From Ornithinimicrobium faecis (lineage in GTDB: Bacteria > Actinomycetota > Actinomycetes > Actinomycetales > Dermatophilaceae): DNA of 64,000 nt. Below are positions 18,729 through 27,428 of the stretch, piece by piece (positions within the stretch are counted from its first letter, which is position 1; the number at the start of each line of letters is the position of its first letter). The DNA lies in assembly GCF_023923225.1 (NCBI RefSeq), contig NZ_CP099489.1, positions 1-64,000 of the forward strand, read 5' to 3'. The position numbers and the translations under genes are program-made. Below the pieces are notes generated by a model. It worked only from the letters and a program-made list of their open reading frames with translations. It made no database searches and had not been told where the DNA came from.

Positions 18729-18790
18729 TGGCTGGTTAACGGTCTTGGAGGACCCTAGTTAAAACGGTCCTCCAAGCCGTTGACCAGCCA
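18729..18790. repeat. Long hairpin directly after tRNA-Ala
   Basis: A 26-base left arm (18729-18754) and a 25-base right arm (18766-18790) are complementary except for one bulged base and one G-T pair, around an 11-base AT-rich loop. It lies six bases after the tRNA. It may end tRNA transcription, although no T-run follows, or it may be a relic of integration at the tRNA. Confidence 0.7.
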
Positions 18791-18930
18791 GTATGCAGTC
18801 GCACGCCAGCGATCTGCGTCGGTACACCCAGATGGTTCCAGAGCGACCGGGAGGCGACCGGACGCGCGTTGAGAGCAGGTCACCGTGAGAGGTCAGGACG
18901 CCTGTCAGTTGCTTGCGGGACGCTGGGAGC

Positions 18931-19203
18931 ATGATCAACTTGCAGGGCTTGGGTTCGATGTCGAGCACTGAGGAGCGTCGCGAGCTCAAGCGGCTGGAGC
19001 GTGAGACGTTCGGTCACAAAGTGCGTGAGGTCCGCCGGGCGCGAGGCTTGAAGCAGGCGGACGTAGCCGAGGCTGCCGGCATGTCACGGGTCACCCTCAG
19101 CAAGGTCGAGAACGGCGAGCACGACCTAGCCGTCAGTTTCGTCCGCCCCCTAGCCGCGGCGCTCGGCGTCCCGACAGGTGTGCTCTTTACAGACTCTGAC
19201 TGA
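18931..19203 (+). CDS. XRE-family helix-turn-helix regulator
   Basis: A 90-aa protein with a helix-turn-helix between about residues 35 and 75 (RGLKQADVAEAAGMSRVTLSKVENGEHDL). The last part, AALGVPTGVLF, is the usual XRE C-terminal helix. ATG at 18931 is used, but 18958 is equally possible because neither has a strong ribosome site. It is the first gene of the island after tRNA-Ala and is likely a local repressor. Confidence 0.75.
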   Translation: MINLQGLGSMSSTEERRELKRLERETFGHKVREVRRARGLKQADVAEAAGMSRVTLSKVENGEHDLAVSFVRPLAAALGVPTGVLFTDSD

Positions 19204-19241
19204 GGACCCCGGTCTGTTGCACGGCAAGACAGGGACCGGCG

Positions 19242-20057
19242 TCAGTCGCTATCGGTCGTCGCCGAACTGACCCGGCGTTCATCCCACAGCCTGAATGCTT
19301 CACTGGTTACCAGGGTCGCTGCGCCGAGCGACTGGCCATAAGTCTCGGTCGATCCGGTGGTGTACCTCAACGTCGTCGACGTGCCCAGAACAGGAAGTTT
19401 GTGTCCGGGTCGCAGCTCCTGAGGCCAGAGTCTCGCGTGGGCACCACCGCTGGACATCCGCCACTCGAAGGCGTATGCCCTCGCTAACCAGGGGTCGTCG
19501 GCAGCAACGATCGCGGCAACGTCCTGCAGCATCCCGGTCACTGTGAACGACTTCCCGTTGATCTCTGCGAGCACTCGCTTCCGACGTTCGACGCTGCGGT
19601 CACGAAGATCCCCGACTTCGCGATGGAACTCGGGGCTCACATCGGCTTGGAACGCTGACTCGTTCAAGTAGTCGCGAAGCAACTGGCTCCTACCAAGGTG
19701 CTCTTCGGCCTCGCACCACCGCACCCGCTGAAGGCGAGCCTGCCTGTTGCCAGTCATCACCCAAACTGCCTGGCTGGCCGCAACTAGGGCTGAGCGACAG
19801 ACTGTGTAGAAGGCCGTGGGGCGTAGCCGAGCACCGCCCTCGCGCTCGAGCGAGTCAGCTGCCAGTCCAAGATGGTCGACTGCTGTTCCGATGCTTGACC
19901 AGGCCACCAGGCTCGCCGGGTGCTGCGGATTGAGTTGATCATCACCGGCGAGAGCGCTGCCCGGGTCTGGACTTTCCGGCCGTTGTGTGCGGTCCTCCCA
20001 GCCGTGGACTGCGTCCACGGCTCGCTGGATCCGAGCCAGCCATGGGTCCTCGTCCAT
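19242..20057 (-). CDS. Hypothetical protein
   Basis: The 271-aa product has no recognised domain. It looks soluble and mostly helical. Notable stretches are FYTVCRSALVAASQAVWVM near residue 84, a charged middle segment RDRSVERRKRVLAEING and a late FEWRMSSGGAHARLWPQEL. No signal peptide or membrane helix is seen. It converges with the XRE gene and is upstream-adjacent to the EcsC-like gene on the same strand. The long open frame with GC-rich third positions supports it being real. Confidence 0.6.
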   Translation of the reverse strand: MDEDPWLARIQRAVDAVHGWEDRTQRPESPDPGSALAGDDQLNPQHPASLVAWSSIGTAVDHLGLAADSLEREGGARLRPTAFYTVCRSALVAASQAVWVMTGNRQARLQRVRWCEAEEHLGRSQLLRDYLNESAFQADVSPEFHREVGDLRDRSVERRKRVLAEINGKSFTVTGMLQDVAAIVAADDPWLARAYAFEWRMSSGGAHARLWPQELRPGHKLPVLGTSTTLRYTTGSTETYGQSLGAATLVTSEAFRLWDERRVSSATTDSD

Positions 20058-20183
20058 GGTTGGAACCTAGTCGGTTCCTGACAACGAGCTTGATGCAGGC
20101 GGGCGTAAGCGTCGCCACCGGCATGTCAGGCTGGGCCGAGACAGTGGGCCCCACCTTGATGTCGCCGGTCGGCAGGCTAGGAG

Positions 20184-21344
20184 TCACTGCCAGCGTAGAG
20201 CAGCCTCCTGCACTGCCTCTGTGCTGTGGTAAACGCCGCAACGGTCCGCGACGAGTTCGAGCACCTGAAGCTGCTTGTCGCGCACTTTCCCGTCGACGAC
20301 GGCGGCCGTGAGAGATGCTGCATACAGCGGCTCGAGGTCTCCGTCGGCAGCGGCCAGCATCGCCCAGACGTGGTCGGGGTCCACCTCGATCACGGCGCGC
20401 ATTTGCTCTAGTGCTTCCTGCACTTCAGCAGAGTCGTTGACCCGAAGTGTGACGTGGTGAAGCAGACTGACTTGGCCGGTGCTGGAAGCAGTGTCTGAGT
20501 GCACGACCAGCCAGAGGACCCACAGGAGCTCTGGATGGAGGCGGGTCCGGGAGGTGATACGGCCCGCCTCCTCCATGATCCTGGCTTCCCGGCGGAAGGA
20601 GTTCTTCGCGTACTTGCCGGCCACCTTAGTTGTCCAGAAGTTCACGCCTGCTGCGAGCGGGACACCGACCCCTGGGATCGCCATCTTGATGATGTTCCGC
20701 TGGAGTAGGTACTTGCCGACTCCCGGGAGGCCCTTGAGCGTTGCGAGGGTCGCACCGCTGAAGACCTTCTTCACAAGCGGTCGCAGGACGACTGGGACTC
20801 CCTTCACGAGGACGTCAGTCCCGACCTCGCCCGTCTTTACGACGAAGGCGACCCTGATCAGCTTCCAAAGATCGTCTGGATCGTCCAGGTCCAGCGGCAC
20901 GCCGTACAGAACGGAGAGATCGTAGGCCAGTCGAAGTTGGAGCTGGGAGGTGTAGACAAGGTCGACCGTGAAGGAGGCCGCTGCTGCTGGCAGCGTGAGG
21001 GGTGAGGCTCCACCGTGACTGCCGATGGTTGCGACGATGGCCCCGGTGTAGGCGGTGGCGTTGAGGCCACCAGCGATGCTGGCGTATCGAGCGGCCATCT
21101 TGATGCGTTCCTGCGCGACCGCGTCGGGGGGCAGGTTCGGGTACTTCCTCCTGAAGTACTCCGCGTTCACCTGGGTCTCGTACTTGTGCAGCGAAAACGT
21201 CAGGAGTTTAGGGAACCAGGTCCCCTGCCGCAGATCGTCCATGGAGAGTTCGCCCACGAACTTCTTCGTCTGCTCGAGCTCCCGACGCACGTCCTCTCTA
21301 GGTGAGGTGCTGTCGCGATCCTGCTGTGATTCATCCGCGTTCAC
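20184..21344 (-). CDS. EcsC-like protein with C-terminal TerB-like domain
   Basis: In the 386-aa product, residues ~70-265 resemble EcsC-type membrane-associated proteins. A small hydrophobic Ala/Gly segment is followed by FTVDLVYTSQLQLRLAYDLS and YGVPLD, then a GVGVPLAAGVNFWTTKVAGK hairpin. The C-terminal ~75 residues (LYAASLTAAVVDGKVRDKQL) look like a TerB-type helical domain. TerB-like modules are common in stress and phage-defence genes. A decayed copy of the 5' part lies near 36.3-36.7 kb. The domain calls are by eye and the function is unknown. Confidence 0.6.
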   Translation of the reverse strand: MNADESQQDRDSTSPREDVRRELEQTKKFVGELSMDDLRQGTWFPKLLTFSLHKYETQVNAEYFRRKYPNLPPDAVAQERIKMAARYASIAGGLNATAYTGAIVATIGSHGGASPLTLPAAAASFTVDLVYTSQLQLRLAYDLSVLYGVPLDLDDPDDLWKLIRVAFVVKTGEVGTDVLVKGVPVVLRPLVKKVFSGATLATLKGLPGVGKYLLQRNIIKMAIPGVGVPLAAGVNFWTTKVAGKYAKNSFRREARIMEEAGRITSRTRLHPELLWVLWLVVHSDTASSTGQVSLLHHVTLRVNDSAEVQEALEQMRAVIEVDPDHVWAMLAAADGDLEPLYAASLTAAVVDGKVRDKQLQVLELVADRCGVYHSTEAVQEAALRWQ

Positions 21345-21497
21345 GTGCGGACTCCTGTCTCGTCAAGCGCCTGATCCTTCGGTCTCCGCAGGCTGGATAG
21401 CGCGGCGAGTGTTGTGGGGCACGCTGCCGACCGGCGTCACCCTGCCGGTGCTGAGCGCGGCACGGCAGCCTACCCAAGGTCTGACACGGTCTCCCTC

Positions 21498-22130
21498 CTA
21501 GTACGAGTACACGTCACCGCTTCCGTGGAGGTCGAGCGCGACTCGACTGGGAAGGTACTCAAACGACGCACGGAGGAGAGCGTGCAGTCCGAGTGCCTCA
21601 CAGCGCGCTGTAAGCACGTCCAGTAGGTCCAACAAGTGCGCGACGTCTGCGGCCGCGTACCGCACTTGGTCATCAGTAAGGTTTGGCGCCAGCCAGTCAG
21701 AGACTTGCTGGTCCTTGGTGATGTGCACGCTCAGGTGGCGGCGCAGTACCGGCATGAGGCTGTGCTCCGCCGGGTCGGCCCGTGGATCGAGGATCTTGGA
21801 CGCGATCTTCGTGCACGCCACGTTGACCGGTGCAACTCTCCACTGGTGCGCCATAAACCGGAGGTCGAAGGGGGCGTGATGGAACACCTTGGTCACGTCG
21901 TGGCGCTCAAGGAGTTCGCCTAGGCGGACGGGTGGCACTTCGACGTCGAGGACGACAACGACCACTCGCCCGTCCACGCCGAGTTGGCAGGTGCCGATAC
22001 GATCCGTGCGCCAGTCCAAGCCGGAGGTCTCGATGTCCCAGGCAACCCGTCCCACCCTGACAGCAGCGTCGAGCCACTCCTGGCTCAGGTCCCCTCGGAT
22101 GACGCTGACAGCAGCACCTACGTCGATCAT
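21498..22130 (-). CDS. DEDDy-type 3'-5' exonuclease (RNase D-like)
   Basis: The 210-aa product contains only the exonuclease domain. ExoI is WDIETSGLDW near residue 31, ExoII is VFHHAPFDLRFM near residue 82, and ExoIII is DDQVRYAAADVAHLLDL near residue 154, with the Tyr and Asp in place. RNase D's HRDC domains are absent. The start overlaps the stop of the upstream membrane-protein gene by one base (TGATG), so the two should be co-translated. A role in nucleic-acid degradation within a defence unit is an inference. Confidence 0.82.
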   Translation of the reverse strand: MIDVGAAVSVIRGDLSQEWLDAAVRVGRVAWDIETSGLDWRTDRIGTCQLGVDGRVVVVVLDVEVPPVRLGELLERHDVTKVFHHAPFDLRFMAHQWRVAPVNVACTKIASKILDPRADPAEHSLMPVLRRHLSVHITKDQQVSDWLAPNLTDDQVRYAAADVAHLLDLLDVLTARCEALGLHALLRASFEYLPSRVALDLHGSGDVYSY

Positions 22131-22939
22131 CAGGAACCTCCACTCTTCGGTGCGGGCGGAACCCGCTGACTCTGCGACTTGATGGCCTTGATCTCTCCGT
22201 AGACGAAGTTGAAGAGCTGACCGCCTCGCACGACCAAGGTTGGCACAGAGGTCCGACGCTCCTTCGCGTGCGAGTACAGCGTCAGCACTGCGCGGCCGTC
22301 AAAGCGGTAGCAACTGAACACCGCGTCCCCGGGGCGCACGTACACCTCCACCTTCCCTTGACCCGCCGTCGCATAGGTGCTGAAGTCGGTGATCGCCTCC
22401 CGAACCGTCTGTTTCACGACGTCCGGGGTCATGTTGAAGCGCTCACCCATCACTCGCATCGTGTCATCGTCGTTAGGATCCGGCAGGAAAACCCGCATCC
22501 TCGTGCCCGAGCGTGAAGCCACCTTCTGTAGTCGCTGTGCATGGCTGTTCCGCCAAGTCCTGCCGTAAGCGACCACGATGTCCAACTTGTTAACGTCGTC
22601 GAACAGTTCCGCCCACTCAACCTCGTCCAGGTACTGGTCTGTGACGCGGATGATGCCAGCGTCGACCACATCCGTGCTGAGACGGGCCTTTGCGAGCACC
22701 TCCTCCGCGAAGCGCCGCTTGCCGAGCAGCTCCCATGCCACACCCAGGAGGCCAGTGGCGACGACAAGACCAGCGACCTGGTTCAGCGTTGACTGCCAAG
22801 CTCTGTGGCCTGCCAACCAGTCTGTGTTCGAGAACCAGAAGAGGAACAGAGCGAGAAGGATCGCTCCGACGGCCATGAGGATGACCCAACTGTTCGTCCC
22901 GTCCCGGGCGTGGACCTTCGACTGCCTCCCCTTGGGCAT
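22130..22939 (-). CDS. Two-TM membrane protein with soluble C-terminal domain
   Basis: The 269-aa product has two transmembrane helices (about 18-36 VILMAVGAILLALFLFWF and 50-70 NQVAGLVVATGLLGVAWELL) and a cytoplasmic domain. Visible stretches in that domain include LDIVVAYGRTWRNSHAQRL, a DPNDDDTMR acidic motif, and VEVYVRPGDAVFSCYRFDG near the end. Its strand/helix rhythm resembles phospholipase-D-like folds, but no HKD motif is present. It is the first gene of a coupled pair with the exonuclease. The function is unknown. Confidence 0.68.
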   Translation of the reverse strand: MPKGRQSKVHARDGTNSWVILMAVGAILLALFLFWFSNTDWLAGHRAWQSTLNQVAGLVVATGLLGVAWELLGKRRFAEEVLAKARLSTDVVDAGIIRVTDQYLDEVEWAELFDDVNKLDIVVAYGRTWRNSHAQRLQKVASRSGTRMRVFLPDPNDDDTMRVMGERFNMTPDVVKQTVREAITDFSTYATAGQGKVEVYVRPGDAVFSCYRFDGRAVLTLYSHAKERRTSVPTLVVRGGQLFNFVYGEIKAIKSQSQRVPPAPKSGGS

Positions 22940-23141
22940 GCCGCTACTCCTTCAACCGATGGTGAACGCCCGACGGCCAGCCACTGAGTCGTGCGTGCGG
23001 CAGGGCCAGTGAAGTCGAGCGAGAGTTGCCGGACGTCGTGAACTGGCCCATCCCGCAACTGTACTGATCCCGGGAGCACGGGGCGGCACCTCGGGCCCGA
23101 CCTGGCTGGCGAAGTTGTCAGCCATCGGTCGCCCTGAAGTG

Positions 23142-24878
23142 CTACGCAAGTGTCACGCCGCCGAAGTCACCCTTGGCCTCGTGAGACTGCTGCGCCTTCA
23201 GACGCAAACCGTCTCGGATCGCCGCCTGTGCAGCTACGTCAGCCTCGTTGTAGGTCAGGCACCAGGCTCGCGCCGCTTCGGCTTCGGGGCCGGACCTGCG
23301 GGCGTGCTCGATCTGATCCATCGACGCGAACCCGCCAGCATCGTCGACGCCCCACTGGAAGTCGAAGATCGGTGCAACGTCCTTGAGCGAAAAGGAACTA
23401 CGTGCGACGAACTCCTTCTGGACCCAGCCCTGAAGGTCGAGTGTCCGGCCCGCGAGGAGCGACGCGAGGTCATCAAACTTGCCGGTCTTGCTGACCTCTG
23501 GATGAGTCCAGTGGTAGATGGTGAGCGAGAAGCCGTCCTGCTCAGCATCCGAGATGAGCGCAGCGAGTTTGTCCGCCGCTTCAGTGGCCAAGGCCGCTGC
23601 ACCGTCGTCGTCGAGAGGTTCGAAGGACACCACGGGGTCGTAGGTTGCGGTGATGTCGTCGGTACCTTGCCGGACGCGGAACCCGTACTGGTAGATGCGG
23701 CCGGCCCGGTCCCATTCGATGTCGAAGTCGACCTCGACATCGGCGGTCGGGACGACAGGCCACGTGTCCCCGACGGGTTCGATGTCGACGTCGGCAACGG
23801 TCATGCGCGCCTTCGTGATCGCCGCGTGCAACGCCTCGGTCGCCTTGCCCGGACCTTGTCGGGTGTCGGCATGCCGGACGAACCCGGCCAGGAGGTCAGC
23901 ATCCACTTCGAGTGACGCGAGGTCTTGCAGGGTGGTCACCCCGCGGGACGCGAGGTATTGCCACTCACGTGTCCGGAGTCGACCGTGACTTAGCGCGAAC
24001 CCTGCGTCATCAGGTCCTACGATCTGCTCGCAGTAGCTAGCCCACACGCAGGTGAAGCACTCGTCAGTTCCGATCGGTCGCACCAGCTCTTGTCCGTCGC
24101 GTGCTGCCTTCGCAACCTTGAGGCGGAACGCGAACTCATGGTCGTACCGCTCGAGCGGGGTCCTCATACGGCGTCCAGATGGATCTGAGGTTGAGAACGT
24201 CTTCTCCCCTGGTTGGGTCAGGTCGTACCAGGTGATCCCATACCAGCGCTCCCCCTGGTCGTCCGAGGTTTCGGTGCCGATGATGCCGCCCCATAGCCAG
24301 TCGTCACCCGGGTGGAACCCGAGGTCTTGAAGCATCCGCGTGTAGTGCGCCAACTGCATGACATCGTTACGCCAGTAGCTCCCCCGGTTACTCCTCCCCG
24401 GCGAGGACTCCCGCGATGTTGGCTGGGACAGGGATGAGTGTGGAAGCGTCCCCCGCTTCGCCTCCTTCGTTGTGTGGTGATTCTTGATGTCGACCGGGAC
24501 GTACACCGGACTGCTGGGATCGGTGTCCGTGCGGACGAGAACATCGGGCGCGCCCGCCCGGCCCATGACGCTCGGCAACCGGCCTCCGACGATCACCTCG
24601 TCCCCGTGCCTCATCGCAGCCATGGTCGCGTCGACGTTCGCGGTCCACGAACCGTCGGCCTCGGTGAGGAACGTGCCGCGGGAACCCAAGACGTCTCGCA
24701 GGCTCTCAATAACGTCGGACTCGAACGCGCGTCCCGCATCGAAGAGCTGCAGCAACTGAGCCGGGGGATCGGCGGGTTCGGGCTTGTCAGGCATGTTCTC
24801 GTTGTGGACTACACGCGGACACTTCCGCGCCGGGTAGCCACCCAGGTTCAGTCCCGTCATCTCGACCCCTCCGTGCAT
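23142..24878 (-). CDS. RecB-like nuclease, TM0106 family
   Basis: The product of about 578 aa has an N-terminal PD-(D/E)XK nuclease domain with the core RAGAPDVLV...YVPVDIKNH. A Cys cluster, CFTCVWASYC, is typical of the iron-sulfur or zinc site in RecB-like exonucleases. A C-terminal RNase-H-like domain ends in CLTYNEADVAAQAAI. This matches the TM0106-type putative nucleases. The start at 24878 has a GGAGGAG site; 24860 also has a good site (GGAGGGG), and longer in-frame starts lack one. The gene stands alone on the minus strand inside the defence-type island. Confidence 0.75.
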   Translation of the reverse strand: MHGGVEMTGLNLGGYPARKCPRVVHNENMPDKPEPADPPAQLLQLFDAGRAFESDVIESLRDVLGSRGTFLTEADGSWTANVDATMAAMRHGDEVIVGGRLPSVMGRAGAPDVLVRTDTDPSSPVYVPVDIKNHHTTKEAKRGTLPHSSLSQPTSRESSPGRSNRGSYWRNDVMQLAHYTRMLQDLGFHPGDDWLWGGIIGTETSDDQGERWYGITWYDLTQPGEKTFSTSDPSGRRMRTPLERYDHEFAFRLKVAKAARDGQELVRPIGTDECFTCVWASYCEQIVGPDDAGFALSHGRLRTREWQYLASRGVTTLQDLASLEVDADLLAGFVRHADTRQGPGKATEALHAAITKARMTVADVDIEPVGDTWPVVPTADVEVDFDIEWDRAGRIYQYGFRVRQGTDDITATYDPVVSFEPLDDDGAAALATEAADKLAALISDAEQDGFSLTIYHWTHPEVSKTGKFDDLASLLAGRTLDLQGWVQKEFVARSSFSLKDVAPIFDFQWGVDDAGGFASMDQIEHARRSGPEAEAARAWCLTYNEADVAAQAAIRDGLRLKAQQSHEAKGDFGGVTLA

Positions 24879-25395
24879 GACGACTCCTCCAGCCGATTGA
24901 ACCGTATGCCACTGGCCCCCGAGTTCGCTACACATCAAGGCGCTCCCGTGCGCCCGCCCTGGATGCATCCGCGCGGACATCGCAGCGCGAGGGCGGAAGC
25001 CAAAGCTTGGGTCCCGATGTCCCAGCGTCGCGGTGGCAGCGGGGCAACGCCGTAAGAGTCAGAACTCGATCGGGCGGCAGGCGGACTCAGTGACCAGCTG
25101 AACCGTTCGGCCATCCACATCCACCTCAGTCCGACCAGAGGTATCCACAGATCCGTCTCGTTCGCCCCACCACCCCTCGCGAAGCGTCAACCCTGGGTAG
25201 TGTCGGGCGGCGGCGAGACCACCGACAGGCCGGCACTGTCGAGGCAGTCACGAAGTTGACGGGGTCCCCGGCCGCGCACCAGGACGGGAAGGTCACCGCC
25301 GCCCGACGTTTCCATCCGTGGGTGCTTGTTCTCGTGGGAGTCGGCCGAGCACCGACGAGTGCTGATCATCGGCGGCGTGACGGGCCTCTTCTGGA
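24879..25395. other. Gene-poor stretch
   Basis: About 500 bases upstream of the RecB-like gene contain only short open frames without ribosome sites, and I see no RNA gene. It presumably holds the promoter of the RecB-like gene. Confidence 0.4.
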
Positions 25396-25423
25396 TGCTT
25401 ATAGATGGGGCCATCTATAAGCA
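25396..25423. promoter_or_regulatory. Perfect 28-base palindrome, likely operator
   Basis: TGCTTATAGATGG and CCATCTATAAGCA are perfect 13-base inverted arms separated by GG. It lies just before an AAGGAG site (25429-25434) and an ATG at 25442. The AT-rich, perfectly symmetrical form fits a dimeric repressor operator better than a terminator. Confidence 0.6.
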
Positions 25424-25441
25424 CCCATAAGGAGCGGGCTG

Positions 25442-25591
25442 ATGCCGGGTCACCGACGGTCTTCGCCGGTGCGTGTTGGCGGCAGATCTTCAGGCTCCGG
25501 GCGAGCGGCGCGCTGGTCTTCAGGCTCGGCTACTGGCTCGTCGGCGTCCACTGTGGGGGCCGTGTTGCACGGCTTCACGGGGTCCAGATGA
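25442..25591 (+). CDS. Possible 49-aa peptide or relic of a lost gene
   Basis: The frame has an excellent AAGGAG site seven bases before ATG and sits directly behind the palindrome, so transcription and translation signals are present. However, the product is only Ser/Gly/Arg-rich low complexity, and it runs into the 3' end of the opposite DUF6308 gene. It may be the 5' remnant of a gene whose body was lost. Low confidence. Confidence 0.25.
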   Translation: MPGHRRSSPVRVGGRSSGSGRAARWSSGSATGSSASTVGAVLHGFTGSR

Positions 25592-26183
25592 TAATGTCAG
25601 CCGCCCGCAACAGCGACAGCGGCTGACCGTCGGGGCGGTGGTAGGCCGCCGCGAGGTCGGATAGCCAGTCCTCGTTGTTCCGGATGTCCTCGAACAGTGC
25701 CGCGCGCACCCCCGCGACGTTGGTTCGCGGGAGCCCGTAGAACTCGCGCACGCGGCTGTCGATGATCGGGACAGTGTGCGGCAGGTGCCGGTGGAGGACC
25801 TTGGACACCGTCACGGCTGTCCAGTTCTTGACCTTCTCCGTAGCCCGGTTGGCGGTGGCGAGGGGCGTGAGCGTGTCCTCCAACGCGGCCACGTCATCAT
25901 GCTCCTCAAACGCGGGTGCCTCGCGCAGCTCGACGAGGGCGTCGTTCAGCCTGGCCAGCAGGTCCTGTGCCGGTCCGGTACCGTCCGCGAACAGCGGCGT
26001 CACTTCCTTCCAGGACAGCCGCAGGCTCAGCAGGTTCGCGGCAAGGATGTCCTCGGGAAGCACGGTGTCCCCATGCCCTTCCGGGACACGGTCGTACGTG
26101 CGGAACGCGTAGTGGTTTGCCGGATCCGTGTAAGCGTTCAGACGGTCCTTCGCGACCAACTCCATGTCCTCCAAGCGCAGCAT
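25575..26183 (-). CDS. DUF6308-family protein
   Basis: The 202-aa soluble protein has KVLHRHLPHTVPIIDSRVRE near residue 130 and a C-terminal RAADIIIWTP, a pattern I associate with DUF6308 proteins of unknown function. The first half includes a conserved-looking LPEDILAANLLSLRLSW. The ATG at 26183 is used. It is a single gene facing the palindrome-bearing region. The family assignment is from memory. Confidence 0.6.
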   Translation of the reverse strand: MLRLEDMELVAKDRLNAYTDPANHYAFRTYDRVPEGHGDTVLPEDILAANLLSLRLSWKEVTPLFADGTGPAQDLLARLNDALVELREAPAFEEHDDVAALEDTLTPLATANRATEKVKNWTAVTVSKVLHRHLPHTVPIIDSRVREFYGLPRTNVAGVRAALFEDIRNNEDWLSDLAAAYHRPDGQPLSLLRAADIIIWTP

Positions 26184-26401
26184 GACACTGACTCTGCCAC
26201 GTACTCGAACTCGTGAATGAGCCTCGGGCTGGATCGAGCTAGGTGCCGGAGGTCAACCCTGGACGACTGACCGACCACGACGCTGGCTCCACGGGCGAGG
26301 TTGGGTTGGGAACACCAGTTGCAGCGACCGGAGGATCCCTGGCAATCCGCTCGGGACGGGAACCGACAGCGTGCTTCCAGCCTCCACCTACACTACGGAG
26401 C

Positions 26402-27346
26402 GTGGACACCCCCTCACCCGCTGACCTCGCTCGACTCTCGCCTCCGCGGCCCGCCGAGGCTCCCCGGGAGGTCAGCGAGGACGAAGAGTGGCACCGCCCC
26501 GACACGATCCGCCGCTTCGCCTTCTTTGGTTACAAGGGAGAAGAATGGATCGAAGATCCGCAGGAACTTTCTCAACGCGCATGGGCCCACACACTCCAAG
26601 CCTTGGCGCAGTTGGCAGAGGAAGAAGACTGGACAGGGGCCGGGGCGGGCGACCGACCCCTCCCCATTCTAGGCAGTTACATCCGATACACGTACCAGCG
26701 ATTGACGATGGAGGAGAAGATCGCCGTCTCTGAAGATGGTGAGTTCGCTGCCCTCAACACCGGACTGCTCACGGTCCATGCCGAAGACATCTTTGGTCTC
26801 TTCCAACGTAACGACCACAACAACCCCCGCGCCCAACAATGGAAGTTCAGGAGATGGGCAACCGAGTCCGACCGGGACATTCTTCGCAACTTCCCAAACC
26901 CGCCCGAGATGGCGACCTACGCCAGTAAGGCGTCAGACCTTGTTTACGATATGGATCGCGACCTGAAACTGGCGTATGACCACATACTGGTCGACAACAT
27001 CGACCGATTCCCCTCGGACCTCGCGACTGAGCCACGTCGCGCACGACAGGCACTCGACCACGCGGTAGACCTGACCCTCAAGCGGACACGCCGAAACTTC
27101 AAGATGGTCGTCCCGCAATGGTACCCGCGAACGCAAGAGAACGGGTTCCTGCTACCCCTTGACCTGACTGGCAGCGGGGCCGCAGACCTCGCGCTGGTTG
27201 TCTCTGCCATCGGCGATACTGCATATCGAGGCCACACGATCCTCACCCTTGAGATGGCCTACACGGTTGCCCGCCTGGTTTCCCGCCCGGACAGCGAGTG
27301 GCTCAAGCCCCAAGCCATGCCGACCGAAGCATCGGACGAAGAGTAG
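26402..27346 (+). CDS. DUF3825-domain protein
   Basis: The product (about 314 aa) carries a DUF3825-like domain. The run LGSYIRYTYQRLTMEEKIAV, FAALNTGLLTVHAEDIFGLF and the later YDHILVDNIDRFP match the family pattern. DUF3825 domains are predicted to handle RNA and often join nuclease or RNA-binding modules; here the domain stands with a short acidic N-terminal part and a C-terminal segment TRRNFKMVVPQWYP. GTG at 26402 gives the natural start; an in-frame extension to 26243 is possible. No operon partner is evident. Confidence 0.65.
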   Translation: MDTPSPADLARLSPPRPAEAPREVSEDEEWHRPDTIRRFAFFGYKGEEWIEDPQELSQRAWAHTLQALAQLAEEEDWTGAGAGDRPLPILGSYIRYTYQRLTMEEKIAVSEDGEFAALNTGLLTVHAEDIFGLFQRNDHNNPRAQQWKFRRWATESDRDILRNFPNPPEMATYASKASDLVYDMDRDLKLAYDHILVDNIDRFPSDLATEPRRARQALDHAVDLTLKRTRRNFKMVVPQWYPRTQENGFLLPLDLTGSGAADLALVVSAIGDTAYRGHTILTLEMAYTVARLVSRPDSEWLKPQAMPTEASDEE

Positions 27347-27428
27347 CCGACCCGCGCACGCATCACGCGAGTCTGCAGGCCAGACTCCGGGCAGATTTCT
27401 CAGACCCGTAGCCATTGGGGAACCTGGT

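Noticed and set aside
23115..23915. 266-aa plus-strand frame
   Set aside because: It is antisense to the RecB-like nuclease gene and has no motif of its own.
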